From Candidatus Stackebrandtia excrementipullorum (lineage in GTDB: Bacteria > Actinomycetota > Actinomycetes > Mycobacteriales > Micromonosporaceae): DNA of 64,000 nucleotides. This document shows, piece by piece, positions 7,971-17,087 of the stretch. The notes beneath the pieces are model-generated. The model made no database searches. It was not told the origin of the DNA and worked only from the letters and a program-made list of their open reading frames with translations. Positions within the stretch are counted from its first letter, which is position 1; each line of letters starts with the position of its first letter. Location of the stretch: positions 1 through 64,000 of the forward strand of contig DXGR01000131.1 in assembly GCA_019113825.1 (NCBI GenBank), given 5' to 3'. The position numbers were made by a program, and so were the translations under genes.

Positions 7971-9536
7971 ATGAAACGACGGCTCGCCGCCGCTTGGCTG
8001 GCCACGATCGGTCTACTCGGCACCATGGTCGCCGCGACTCCAGCGGCTGCGCACGATGAAACCGACCAACAGTGGCGAAGTCTGTGGGTGGACGCCTTCA
8101 ACGAAGGCATCTACAACCCGGAACAGGTTTCCACGCTGGTTGAGGAGGCAACCGACCTGAACGCCAATGCGCTCATCGTTCAGGTCGCGCGCCGGTATGA
8201 CTGCTTCTGTAACCGCGCGCTGTACCCCCGCACCGACGCCGCCATCGATCCCGCCCCCTATGACCCGCTCGACGAGGTCATCGAACAGGCTCACGCCGCC
8301 GGGATCGAGGTGCACGCGTGGGTGAACGTCAACACAATGTGGAACTCCGCAACGGCCCCAACGTCACCGGACCACGTATACAACCAACACGGCCCCGACG
8401 CCACCGGTAGCGACCGTTGGTTGAATAAGATGGTCGACGGCACCGAGATGGTCGGAAACAACACCTACATCGACCCCGGCCATCCCGACGCGAGCGCCTA
8501 CATCGTCAACGGCATCAGCAGCATTCTTTCGGAGTACGACGTCGACGGCATCAACCTGGACTACGTGCGTTACCCGGACGGCAGCTCGACTCAGACCCAT
8601 TCCGACTGGGGCTACAACGACGTGGCCGTGGAACGGTTCCTGGAACTGACGGGACGTACCGAGACACCCGCGCCCGACGACGCCCAGTGGAGCGACTGGC
8701 GCAGGGACCAGGTGACCAACCTGGTTCGCAAGATCTACTTGACCATGTACGAGATCAACCCCATGGCCCGCCTGTCTCACGACGGCATCACTTACGCCTA
8801 CGGTCCGCAGACCATGGGCAGCTGGGAAGAGACCAGGCCCTACGCCGAGGTCCTCCAGGACTGGAAGGGCTGGCTGGACGAAGGCATCATCGACACCACC
8901 GTTGCGATGAACTACAAGCGCAACTGGATGGACGACCAGGCGCAGATGTTCGACGAGTGGAACGAGGTTCTGGCGGACTGGCAGGGTGAACGTCAATCGG
9001 TCTCCGGCCCCGCGCTCTACCTCAACGACATCGGCGACACTCTCGACCAGGTGGAGTCGGTGTTCACGCCGACCGATGCCGGTAACACGATGGCGGGGTG
9101 GTCGGGGTACTCCTACGCGGTGACTAGTTTGGACGCCAACGAGGACTCGACGCTGCGTGATTCGGAACGGCAGAAGGTCATCGAGACGTTGACCACCGGT
9201 GAGGACGCACCGTTTGCCGAACCGGCGGACGTGCCCGAGATGACATGGAAAACCAACCCCACGGAGGGACATGTCGTCGGGTACGTCGGGCTGCGGACCG
9301 GTGCCGCACTGGACCAGGTGACCCTGACCTTGGAGCCCGTGCTGGGTCGTGGATCGTCCGTTGAGCGTCTCAGCGACGGCAACGGGTGGTTCGGGTTCGC
9401 CAACATCGACCCGGGTCTCTACTTTGTCACGGTGACCATGCCCGACGACGTCGTCGGTATCCCGTTGACCGTTGTCAATGTGAAGGCCGGCGGCGTCAAC
9501 ACCGTCGATTTCGGTTCACTGATTCCGCTGCCGTAG
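7971..9536 (+). CDS. Secreted family 10 glycosidase-like protein (DUF187 / GHL10)
   Basis: The 521-residue protein has a Sec signal peptide (MKRRLAAAWLA..., cleavage after ATPAAA near residue 24). A long TIM-barrel domain typical of DUF187 follows: WRSLWVDAFNEGIYNP, NANALIVQV, GIEVHAWVNVN, then IDPGHPDASAYIV and DVDGINLDYVRYPD near residues 170-205. The Asp of the D-Y-V-R-Y-P motif is conserved in the family. Members are thought to act on glycans at the cell surface, but their reactions are mostly unproven. A C-terminal fibronectin-like beta domain covers roughly 430-521. GGAGGA lies five bases before the ATG. A hairpin terminator follows the stop. Confidence 0.9.
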   Translation: MKRRLAAAWLATIGLLGTMVAATPAAAHDETDQQWRSLWVDAFNEGIYNPEQVSTLVEEATDLNANALIVQVARRYDCFCNRALYPRTDAAIDPAPYDPLDEVIEQAHAAGIEVHAWVNVNTMWNSATAPTSPDHVYNQHGPDATGSDRWLNKMVDGTEMVGNNTYIDPGHPDASAYIVNGISSILSEYDVDGINLDYVRYPDGSSTQTHSDWGYNDVAVERFLELTGRTETPAPDDAQWSDWRRDQVTNLVRKIYLTMYEINPMARLSHDGITYAYGPQTMGSWEETRPYAEVLQDWKGWLDEGIIDTTVAMNYKRNWMDDQAQMFDEWNEVLADWQGERQSVSGPALYLNDIGDTLDQVESVFTPTDAGNTMAGWSGYSYAVTSLDANEDSTLRDSERQKVIETLTTGEDAPFAEPADVPEMTWKTNPTEGHVVGYVGLRTGAALDQVTLTLEPVLGRGSSVERLSDGNGWFGFANIDPGLYFVTVTMPDDVVGIPLTVVNVKAGGVNTVDFGSLIPLP

Positions 9537-9551
9537 GCACGTGGGTTGCAC

Positions 9552-9586
9552 CGGGGGTCGCGACGCTTCTCCGCGTCGCGGCCCCG
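9552..9586. terminator. Hairpin terminator
   Basis: A stem of about 14 pairs with one G-T wobble (arms roughly 9552-9566 and 9573-9586, six-base loop) lies 15 bases after the glycosidase stop. It is 33 bases before the end of the converging regulator gene, so it can act in both directions. Confidence 0.7.
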
Positions 9587-9618
9587 TTTCCATGTCTTCG
9601 GGCCACTGGCGCGAAAAA

Positions 9619-10176
9619 CTAACGGTGTTCCGAAATGAGGAGCGCCTTGGTGTCGTTTTCCAACGCGTCGAAAACATGCGCTGCGTCACCGGGATAGGCG
9701 ATGTAGTCGCCGGGCCCGAGCTCGACCGGGTCACCCGTCGGCCCCACACGGGCTCGTCCACTGGACAGCACCACGTGCTCGACAACCCCCGGCATGTGCG
9801 GGTCGGAATGCCTGGCTTTACCCGGCTGGGCCGAGATGAGATATATGTCGCGGCGGACCTGCGGAGGGCTTGAAGCCAACAGTGTGGCCGAATAGTCCGC
9901 CGATTCGGAAGCGACCGCGGGTCCTTCACCATCGCGGATGACTTTCACGGTCGGGGTTGGCGGGTCGACCAGCGCCGAGAACGGCACCTCCAGAGCCACT
10001 CCTAGAGCCCACAGGGTTTCCACGCTCGGATTGCCCGTACCGGCCTCGAGCTGAGACAGGGTTGACTTGGCCACTCCGGCTCGCTTGGCCACCTCGCTCA
10101 GCGACAAGCCGAGTTTTGTTCTCTCCCGGCGCAGCGATGTCGCGATGACGTCCAACGGCGCTTTGGTTTCTGCCAT
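9619..10176 (-). CDS. XRE-family regulator with C-terminal cupin domain
   Basis: The 185-residue protein joins an N-terminal Cro/CI helix-turn-helix (about 10-65; SEVAKRAGVAKSTLSQLEAG) to a C-terminal cupin (about 105-180; HSDPHMPGVVEHVVLSSGR, then ELGPGDYIAYPGDAAHVF). This architecture usually senses a small ligand and controls an adjacent transporter or catabolic gene. It is divergently transcribed from azlCD with only 65 bases between, containing a palindrome at 10205-10215. It is the likely regulator of the azlCD exporter and probably of itself, with a branched-chain amino acid or related metabolite as the possible ligand (inference). Confidence 0.92.
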   Translation of the reverse strand: MAETKAPLDVIATSLRRERTKLGLSLSEVAKRAGVAKSTLSQLEAGTGNPSVETLWALGVALEVPFSALVDPPTPTVKVIRDGEGPAVASESADYSATLLASSPPQVRRDIYLISAQPGKARHSDPHMPGVVEHVVLSSGRARVGPTGDPVELGPGDYIAYPGDAAHVFDALENDTKALLISEHR

Positions 10177-10204
10177 GTGTTCGATCTAACAGCTCTATCG
10201 TTCG

Positions 10205-10215
10205 GTTTGGCAAAC
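10205..10215. promoter_or_regulatory. Candidate operator between the XRE-cupin gene and azlC
   Basis: GTTTGGCAAAC is a perfect 11-base palindrome roughly midway in the 65-base divergent promoter, 29 bases from the regulator start and 27 from the azlC start. XRE-type regulators bind such short dyads. The assignment is by position and symmetry only. Confidence 0.4.
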
Positions 10216-10241
10216 GGCGATTTCCGTTCTATAGATGGTAC

Positions 10242-10964
10242 ATGCGTTTCCTTTCCCGAACGCTCGCCGATGCGCCGGTGAAAGAGATCCTTCCGCTGGT
10301 CGCAGGTGGTGGGCTCATCGCCGCCTCCTTCGGAGCCATCGCCGTAGCCGGCGGCCTACCGTGGTGGGTCCCCTGCCTCATGTCGATCATCGTCTTCGGC
10401 GGTGCCTCACAGTTCATGTTCGTCGGCATACTCGCCGCAGGCGGAGGTCCGATCGCCGCACTGGTAGGCGGGGTCATCCTGAACATGCGCCACCTCCCTT
10501 TCGGACTCGCGCTCGGGCCCGCGATCGGGGGCAGCCGCTGGTCGCGCATGCTCGGCAGCCACATCCTCATCGACGAATCCACTGCGTTCGGCCTCGCCGA
10601 AACCGACCCGAAGCGCGCCAAGGCGGCGTTCCGGGCCTGCGGAATCCTCATGTTCGTTTTCTGGAACACCGGAACCGTCATCGGAGCGTTGGGGGGCCAG
10701 ATCATCACCGACACGGGAGCCCTGGGGCTCGACGCCGCCTTCCCCGCCGCACTGTTGGCGTTGGTCCTCCCCAGCCTCCGCGAAAAAACGACGGTGCGCG
10801 CTGCGGCCATCGGCGCCGTCATCGCTGTGGCCTCCACTCCGTTCGTTCCCGGAGGCGTGAACGTACTGCTGTCGCTGGTCGGTATGGCCGCAACATGGCC
10901 GGTACGTGGCGCCCGTCGGCAACGGACCGAGGAAGAAACCGTCGCGCAAAGGGAGACGGCATGA
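10242..10964 (+). CDS. azlC: AzlC family branched-chain amino acid exporter, large subunit
   Basis: The 240-residue membrane protein shows the AzlC pattern: an N-terminal GGGLIAASFGAIAVAGGLP segment, F-G-G-A-S-Q-F near residue 62, the N-M-R-H-L-P-F-G motif near 87 and the D-E-S-T-A-F-G-L motif near 112. Several hydrophobic segments follow, with a hydrophilic Glu/Arg-rich tail after about 215. AzlC and AzlD together export branched-chain amino acids and analogues. Its stop overlaps the azlD start by four bases (ATGA), indicating translational coupling. The divergent XRE-cupin regulator probably controls it. Inner membrane. Confidence 0.94.
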   Translation: MRFLSRTLADAPVKEILPLVAGGGLIAASFGAIAVAGGLPWWVPCLMSIIVFGGASQFMFVGILAAGGGPIAALVGGVILNMRHLPFGLALGPAIGGSRWSRMLGSHILIDESTAFGLAETDPKRAKAAFRACGILMFVFWNTGTVIGALGGQIITDTGALGLDAAFPAALLALVLPSLREKTTVRAAAIGAVIAVASTPFVPGGVNVLLSLVGMAATWPVRGARRQRTEEETVAQRETA

Positions 10965-11269
10965 TCGTGCTGTCGATAGTGCTGCTGGCGGTCGGCACCT
11001 ACGCGTTCCGCATCGCGGGCCCGCTACTACGCGACCGCATCAACCTTTCGGCGTCGGTCGAGGCCTTCATCCGCCGAACGGCCACCGTGTTGCTCGTCGG
11101 ACTCGTGGCGACCATGACGCTCGTGACCTCCGAGGGTTTCACGGGTCTCGCCCTACCGGCGGGAGTCGCCGTCGGTGGCATCCTCGCGTGGAAGAAAGTC
11201 CCGTTCGTCGTCATCGTCGTCGCCGCAGCCGCCACCACCGCGCTGCTACGCCTGGCCGGAGTGCAGTAG
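10961..11269 (+). CDS. azlD: AzlD family branched-chain amino acid exporter, small subunit
   Basis: The 102-residue protein has about four hydrophobic segments and the AzlD pattern R-I-A-G-P-L-L near residue 20, with A-W-K-K-V-P-F near 78. It is the small partner of AzlC in branched-chain amino acid export. The ATG overlaps the azlC stop by four bases, and GGGAG lies 5-9 bases upstream within azlC. The last 24 bases overlap the 3' end of the converging phosphoketolase gene, so the two transcripts are antisense at their ends. Confidence 0.93.
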   Translation: MIVLSIVLLAVGTYAFRIAGPLLRDRINLSASVEAFIRRTATVLLVGLVATMTLVTSEGFTGLALPAGVAVGGILAWKKVPFVVIVVAAAATTALLRLAGVQ

Positions 11270-13660
11270 CGCATCGGGCCACACCCAGTCACGCACGAGC
11301 GGAAGATCTTCGCCGTACTCGGTCACCCATCGACGATGACGCCCTCTCAGATCGCTCATGTGCTGCCGCACCCGCGCTGCTCGACCGCGTAGCGACGGAA
11401 CCCGGTCGATGACGTCGATGACCAGCTGAAAGCGGTCGCTGTCGTTCTGCACGAGCATGTCGAAAGGCGTCGTGGTGCTGCCTTCCTCCTGGTAACCACG
11501 CACGTGCATCCCGTCGTGCCCGTTGCGTCGGTATGTGAGCCGATGTATCAACCACGGGTAGCCGTGATACGCGAAAATCACAGGACGATCCGCGGTGAAC
11601 AACGCGTCGTACTCTCGGTCGCTCAAACCGTGTGGATGTCGGGTGTCCGATTGGAGCCGCATCAGGTCGACCACGTTGACCACCCGGAACGCCAGATCCG
11701 GTACATGTTCACGCAACAACGACGCGGCCGCCAGCACCTCGAGAGTCGGTGCATCACCCGCGCACGCCAGCACCACCTCGGGCTCGGCGTCGTCACGCTC
11801 GTTTCCCGCCCACTCCCAGATGCCGGCGCCGCGAGCACAATGCTCCAGCGCCGCCTCGGCGTCGAGCCAGTCGTATGCCGAATTCTTCCCCGCCACCACG
11901 ACGTTGACGCAGTCGGTGCTGCGCAGGATCCGGTCTGCGACACACAACAGCGTGTTCGCATCCGGTGGAAGGTACACGCGTATCACGTCCGGCTTCTTGT
12001 TCACGACGTGATCGATGAAACCCGGGTCCTGATGGGAGAAACCATTGTGATCCTGCCGCCACACGTGCGACGTCAACAGGTAGTTCAGCGAGGAGACGGG
12101 TCGACGCCATGGAAGTTGCCGGGCCACCTTCAACCACTTGGCGTGCTGATTGAACATCGAGTCGACGATGTGCACGAAAGCCTCGTAGCACGAGAACAGG
12201 CCGTGGCGGCCGGTGAGGAGATACCCCTCCAGCCAGCCCTGGCACAGGTGTTCGGACAGAACTTCCATAACCCGGCCACGTGTCGCCAAGTGCTCATCTT
12301 CGGGAAATATTTCGGCTTGCCACACCTTGTCGGTGGCCTCGTATACGGCATCGAGTCGGTTCGAGGCCGTCTCATCCGGTCCGAACAGTCGAAACCGGTC
12401 CTGATTCAACCGAATGACGTCACGCAACAACCGCCCAAGCGCGCGCGTGGGCTCGGTGCTGGTGGCGCCGGGGCGAGGCACTTCGGTGGCATAGTCACGC
12501 CACCGAGGAATCCGGAGGTCACGGCGTAGAAGCCCTCCGTTGGCGTGCGGGCTGGCGCCCATACACCGGTGGTGCGCGGGCATCGACTCACGGAGGATCG
12601 GCATCGGCCGACCCGCCTCGTCGAACAGCTCCTGCGGCCTATACGACAGCAGCCACTTTTCCAACAGTTTCATGTGTTTGGGGTCGTCCCGCACCGACGC
12701 CAACGGAACCTGATGTGACCGCCAAGTCCCCTCGATCTGGACTCCGTCGACCTTTCCCGGCCCGGTCCATCCCTTCGGTGATTTCAGCACGATCATCGGC
12801 CAGTAGGGTCGCCGCCGATCACCGTCAACGCGCGCCGCCCGTTGGATGCCCCGTATTTCACCGATCACGGTGTCCATCGCCGCGGCCATCCCCTGATGCA
12901 TCGATACCGGGTCGTCTCCGGAAACATAATGGGGGCACCAGCCGTACCCACGCAACAGGTCGTCCAATTCAGACTCTGCTATCCGAGCCGGTATCGTGGG
13001 GTTGGCGATCTTGTACCCGTTGAGGTGCAGTATCGGAATCACGGCACCGTCGGCCACCGGATCACAGAACTTGTTCGAATGCCACGAAGCGGCCAACGGC
13101 CCAGTCTCGGCCTCGCCGTCCCCCACGATGCACGCCACCACCAGGTCGGGGTTGTCGAAGGCGGCACCGAACGCGTGAGACAGCGAGTACCCCAGTTCCC
13201 CACCTTCATGGATGGATCCCGGAACCTGCGGCGCAACGTGGCTTGGCACTCCACCAGGGAACGAAAATTGACGAAAGAGCGTACGCATACCCGACTCGTC
13301 ACGCTCCACCGACGGATAAGCAGCGGTGTAACTGCCCTCCAACCAGGTATTGGCCAGTGCTGCGGGGCCCCCGTGCCCCGGCCCGACCACGCACATCATG
13401 TTCAGGTCGTGCTGGATGATTGCGCGATTCAAGTGTGCGTAACAAAAGTTGATACCGGGTGTCGTCCCCCAGTGCCCCAACAAACGAGGCTTGATGTGAT
13501 CTGCCTGCAACGGAACCGTCAACAACGGATTGTCCAGCAGGTAAATCTGTCCCACCGACAGATAGTTCGTCGCCCGCCAATAGGCGTCCACACGATTCAA
13601 GCCCGCGTCGTCCAACGGCGACGTGTCGGGGCCGACCATACCGTCGTTCGCGTGCGACAT
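11246..13660 (-). CDS. xfp: Phosphoketolase (xylulose-5-phosphate/fructose-6-phosphate)
   Basis: The 804-residue protein matches the full length of the family. It has the N-terminal [15 protein letters not shown] segment, the thiamine-diphosphate motif GDGEAETG near residue 180 followed by L-H-L-N-G-Y-K-I, and the G-x-x-G-P-G-H-G-G-P block near 98. It cleaves xylulose-5-P and/or fructose-6-P with phosphate to acetyl-phosphate plus glyceraldehyde-3-P or erythrose-4-P. No pta, ackA or phosphofructokinase gene is beside it, so the fate of acetyl-phosphate is not shown here. CGGAGGCGAC precedes the ATG at 13660; the open frame extends to 13717 without support. Cytoplasmic. Confidence 0.96.
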   Translation of the reverse strand: MSHANDGMVGPDTSPLDDAGLNRVDAYWRATNYLSVGQIYLLDNPLLTVPLQADHIKPRLLGHWGTTPGINFCYAHLNRAIIQHDLNMMCVVGPGHGGPAALANTWLEGSYTAAYPSVERDESGMRTLFRQFSFPGGVPSHVAPQVPGSIHEGGELGYSLSHAFGAAFDNPDLVVACIVGDGEAETGPLAASWHSNKFCDPVADGAVIPILHLNGYKIANPTIPARIAESELDDLLRGYGWCPHYVSGDDPVSMHQGMAAAMDTVIGEIRGIQRAARVDGDRRRPYWPMIVLKSPKGWTGPGKVDGVQIEGTWRSHQVPLASVRDDPKHMKLLEKWLLSYRPQELFDEAGRPMPILRESMPAHHRCMGASPHANGGLLRRDLRIPRWRDYATEVPRPGATSTEPTRALGRLLRDVIRLNQDRFRLFGPDETASNRLDAVYEATDKVWQAEIFPEDEHLATRGRVMEVLSEHLCQGWLEGYLLTGRHGLFSCYEAFVHIVDSMFNQHAKWLKVARQLPWRRPVSSLNYLLTSHVWRQDHNGFSHQDPGFIDHVVNKKPDVIRVYLPPDANTLLCVADRILRSTDCVNVVVAGKNSAYDWLDAEAALEHCARGAGIWEWAGNERDDAEPEVVLACAGDAPTLEVLAAASLLREHVPDLAFRVVNVVDLMRLQSDTRHPHGLSDREYDALFTADRPVIFAYHGYPWLIHRLTYRRNGHDGMHVRGYQEEGSTTTPFDMLVQNDSDRFQLVIDVIDRVPSLRGRAARVRQHMSDLRGRHRRWVTEYGEDLPLVRDWVWPDALLHSGQA

Positions 13661-13769
13661 GTCGCCTCCGCATCGATGCGCCCAACGTTCCCCTTGCGAG
13701 GTTAACGCCGAGTGCATCTGCCGAATCAGGTTTCACCAAACCGGTGTCGATCGGTTGAACATCCTGTTC

Positions 13770-16700
13770 TCACGAGCGATGCTTGATGCGGAGCGTGGCT
13801 ATCTGGAAAGGACGCAACGTCACGTCCACCCCGTTCTCGGATATCCGGTAACCGGTGTTCTCCGATTCGCGTTCGAGCAGGTCGGTTTCGACCACACGCT
13901 CCATGAGTACCGATGCGGTCAGGCGGGCACTCGCTCGACCGCCCATGGCTTCGTACATCCGCACGATGAGGTCGCCGCTTCGGTCATCGGCAAGCTTCAC
14001 CGCCTCAACCACCACCTGATCGTTGTCGAGTGTCACCATCGGCTGCACCGGAACGCCGCCGGTGACGATCCGTTCGGGAAGGTTGATGCGGTATCCCTCG
14101 CGGACCGCGTCGAGAATTCCGGCCCCGGGCACCAGCGCATAACCGAAACGATGCAGCCCGTGGTCCGCCTCGGGATCGGGGAAGCGAGGGGCCCGCAGTA
14201 GGGACAGGCGAACGGTCGTCGTCGTCCCGCCGTCCTCTCTGATCTGCCGAGTGACGTCATGGCCATACGTGGAGTCGTTGACAACCGCTGCGCCCCATCC
14301 GGGTTCGGCAAGATGAAGAAACCGGTGCGCACAGATCTCAAACTTGGCGGCGTCCCACGATGTGTTGGTGTGGGTGGGGCGCTTGTAATGGCCGTACTGA
14401 ATCTGCGCCGCCGACTCGTCCGCCCGGATGTCGATCGGGAACGCCGCTTTCAAGAAGGTTTCGGTCTCCCGCCAGTCGACCTCGGTCGACAGGTCCACCC
14501 GTGCCGCGCCCGCGGCCAGACTGATCCACTGTGTCACGGTTGACCGTCCAAACGTCCGCTGGACCTCGACGGTGACCTTGTCATGGCTCACATAACAAAG
14601 CTCGACCGAGTCGGCATCGGTGAGATCATCGACCCGGTTGCGGTAGAACGAGTCGACATCCCAGGCGTCCCAACGGTTAGGAAGGTCCGGGTGAATCTGC
14701 AGAAGATTCGCGGCCTTCCCCGGCGCGATCGTCTCGCGATCGAACACCTGGTCGTATACCGAGGTGATGAGCCCGCGCGCGTCCACCCTCACCCGGAGGA
14801 GTCCGTTATCGATCGTCCAGTCGTCGTTCTCGTCATCGGTGACGAAAACGGGGTCGGCGATACCGTCACGTATGCCCGCGCCGCCGGCCGCGATTCCGGC
14901 GCGTGAATGAGGAGCCGCGTTGAAAACCAAGGTCCTGCTCCCCGGCCCGGTCAACGCCTGCTGCGCGGCGGCGACGATCTCCTCCAACTCGGCGGCGATC
15001 CGTTGGTAGGTTGTCGCCGCCTCTCTATGCACCCATGCAATCGACGAACCGGGCAGAATGTCATGGAATTGGTGCAACAGAACGGTTTTCCACAGGCGGT
15101 CCAATGCCGAGTACGGATACTCGTAATCGGTTCGTACGGCCGCGGTCGACGCCCACAGCTCCGCCTCCCGCAACAGGTGCTCGCTTCGTCTGTTGCCCTG
15201 TTTCATGCGCCCTTGCGACGTGTACGTTCCACGGTGTAGTTCGAGGTAGAGCTCACCGACCCAGACCGGGGCGTCGCGATATTCGGCGTGAGCCTTGGTG
15301 AAGAAGTCGACCGGCTTCTCGATTTCGACGCGCGCCGAGCCCTCCAGATCGGCCAGACGATTCGCCCGCGCCAACATTTCACGAGTGGGACCGCCACCAC
15401 CGTCGCCGTAGCCGAACGGGACGAGCGAGCGCGACGCGGCGCCCTTGTCGCGGAAGTTACGGACGGCGTGTGCGACTTGTTCCCCCGAGAACTCGGCGTT
15501 GTAGGTGTCGATCGGCGGAAAATGGGTGAACACCCGAGTGCCGTCGATGCCTTCCCACCAAAAGGTGTGGTGCGGGAAACGATTGGTGGCCGACCAGGAG
15601 ATCTTCTGCGTCAAGAACCATCGGGCCCCCGAAAGCTTCACCAGTTGAGGAAGCGCGGCGGAATATCCGAAGGAGTCGGGCAACCACACCTCGGTTGTTT
15701 CGATACCGAACTCGTCCAGGAAATACCGCTTGCCGTGCACAAGCTGGCGGGCCAGGGCCTCCGAACCCGGCATGTTGGTATCCGACTCCACCCACATGCC
15801 GCCGACCGGCACGAACCGCCCCTCGTCGACCTTCTGCTTCACTCGGTCGAACACTTCGGGCCGGTGCTCGGCAAGCCACGCAAACTGTTGTGCCTGCGAC
15901 ATCGCGAAGAGGTATTCGGGATGGTCGTTCATCAGGTTCACGGTGTTGGCCGCGGTACGCGCCACCTTTCGCACCGTCTCACGCAGTGGCCACAGCCAGG
16001 CCGAATCGATGTGGGCATGGCCGATCGCCGACAGACGGTGTGCCGACGGGACCGCCGGTGCCGTCAAAGCCGGTGCCAGACTCCGGCGTGCCGCGGCGGC
16101 GGTGGCGGCGATGTCGGTCAAGTCGAGCGCGTCGAGCGCGTGCTCCACCGCCCTCAGGATGTCAAAACGCCGTGGCTGATCGGTGGGAAGTTGACGCATC
16201 AGCTCGTCGAGGACCTCGAGGTCACACGTCAGTTCCCATACGGTCCGGTCGAACAGGGCCAGATGCGCCGCCTCGAGGCGGTATAGCGGCTGGTCACCTG
16301 CCGTGGTCTTGTCTCCCAATGCTGTCACCGGTCCGGCGATCAGCGGGTTGGCGGCGGCCTCGACGTAGAAGCGGACCGTGTCGCCGTCGGATATCTCCGG
16401 GCTTATGCGCACCCACCGATTCCGTGGGTTGAGACCTTTGACCGCGGTCCCGTCCGCACGGTAGACGAGGCCTTCGGCAGAAAATCCGGGAGACGAGCGA
16501 CCGAATCCCAGGTCGACGACAGCTTCGATGTCGTGACCGCGCCATGCGGACGGAATCCGTCCGCGAAACTCAAACCAACTGGTTCCCCAGGCGGGCCCCC
16601 ACGGGTCGCCGACGGCCGCCGGCCGATAGTCCATCGTCAACGCCTCGGCGGGTGGAACGGACTCGTCGAGTGCGTGCCAGACGCGGACGTCCAAGGCGGT

Positions 16701-16784
16701 TTCCTCGGAGTAAACCGCCGGCCGGATGCGTTCGTTCAAGACGCGCGTCAGTCGGTCTTCGATGAGCTTTCGGTCATCATGCAT
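13770..16784 (-). CDS. Alpha-mannosidase, glycoside hydrolase family 38
   Basis: The 1,004-residue protein has the long layout of bacterial GH38 enzymes. A beta-rich N-terminal domain (to about 230) is followed by the catalytic barrel opening with A-I-G-H-A-H-I-D-S-A-W-L-W-P near residue 255. Its H-x-D metal-ligand motif is intact. W-L-P-D-S-F-G-Y-S near 370 contains the likely nucleophile Asp. A middle three-helix region and large C-terminal beta sandwich follow. GH38 enzymes are retaining zinc-dependent alpha-mannosidases. No signal peptide, so it probably acts on imported oligosaccharides. AGGA lies upstream of the ATG at 16784. No sugar transporter or LacI gene is adjacent. Substrate linkage is unknown. 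Confidence 0.94.
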   Translation of the reverse strand: MHDDRKLIEDRLTRVLNERIRPAVYSEETALDVRVWHALDESVPPAEALTMDYRPAAVGDPWGPAWGTSWFEFRGRIPSAWRGHDIEAVVDLGFGRSSPGFSAEGLVYRADGTAVKGLNPRNRWVRISPEISDGDTVRFYVEAAANPLIAGPVTALGDKTTAGDQPLYRLEAAHLALFDRTVWELTCDLEVLDELMRQLPTDQPRRFDILRAVEHALDALDLTDIAATAAAARRSLAPALTAPAVPSAHRLSAIGHAHIDSAWLWPLRETVRKVARTAANTVNLMNDHPEYLFAMSQAQQFAWLAEHRPEVFDRVKQKVDEGRFVPVGGMWVESDTNMPGSEALARQLVHGKRYFLDEFGIETTEVWLPDSFGYSAALPQLVKLSGARWFLTQKISWSATNRFPHHTFWWEGIDGTRVFTHFPPIDTYNAEFSGEQVAHAVRNFRDKGAASRSLVPFGYGDGGGGPTREMLARANRLADLEGSARVEIEKPVDFFTKAHAEYRDAPVWVGELYLELHRGTYTSQGRMKQGNRRSEHLLREAELWASTAAVRTDYEYPYSALDRLWKTVLLHQFHDILPGSSIAWVHREAATTYQRIAAELEEIVAAAQQALTGPGSRTLVFNAAPHSRAGIAAGGAGIRDGIADPVFVTDDENDDWTIDNGLLRVRVDARGLITSVYDQVFDRETIAPGKAANLLQIHPDLPNRWDAWDVDSFYRNRVDDLTDADSVELCYVSHDKVTVEVQRTFGRSTVTQWISLAAGAARVDLSTEVDWRETETFLKAAFPIDIRADESAAQIQYGHYKRPTHTNTSWDAAKFEICAHRFLHLAEPGWGAAVVNDSTYGHDVTRQIREDGGTTTTVRLSLLRAPRFPDPEADHGLHRFGYALVPGAGILDAVREGYRINLPERIVTGGVPVQPMVTLDNDQVVVEAVKLADDRSGDLIVRMYEAMGGRASARLTASVLMERVVETDLLERESENTGYRISENGVDVTLRPFQIATLRIKHRS

Positions 16785-17087
16785 CGAGCACGTCCTGAGG
16801 ATCGGTTTCGTCGGTAAACGTCGGCCAGTATGCCTCTTTCGGATGGGAACGCATGCGCGCACTCCACTGCGATGCCACTACCTCGGGCAATGGCCGGTCG
16901 GTTTGTCGCCGCCACGACCGCGTTCGAACGGCGAAGCAGCCACATGGGCACTATGTGAACAGGGCTAGGGTGTGGTGAACACCTACACGACCCGTCGAGC
17001 ACGGGGCGTGAACAAGCCCGGTGGGGTCGGCGGAGAACCGGGAATGACCAGGTCAGATGCCATATCGCTTCGATGAGGGGTAGCGCG
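16785..17087. other. Divergent promoter region between the GH38 gene and dnaE
   Basis: About 300 bases separate the two divergent starts. An imperfect dyad at 16970-16988 (GTGTGGTG, two bases, CACC, one extra base, ACAC) is the clearest symmetric element. A small five-pair hairpin lies just right of it. A strong GAGGGG ribosome binding site for dnaE is at 17075-17080. I see no gene in the gap. Confidence 0.4.

Noticed and set aside
11504..12529. Rightward 341-codon frame
   Set aside because: Fully antisense to the phosphoketolase gene, whose motifs are unambiguous.
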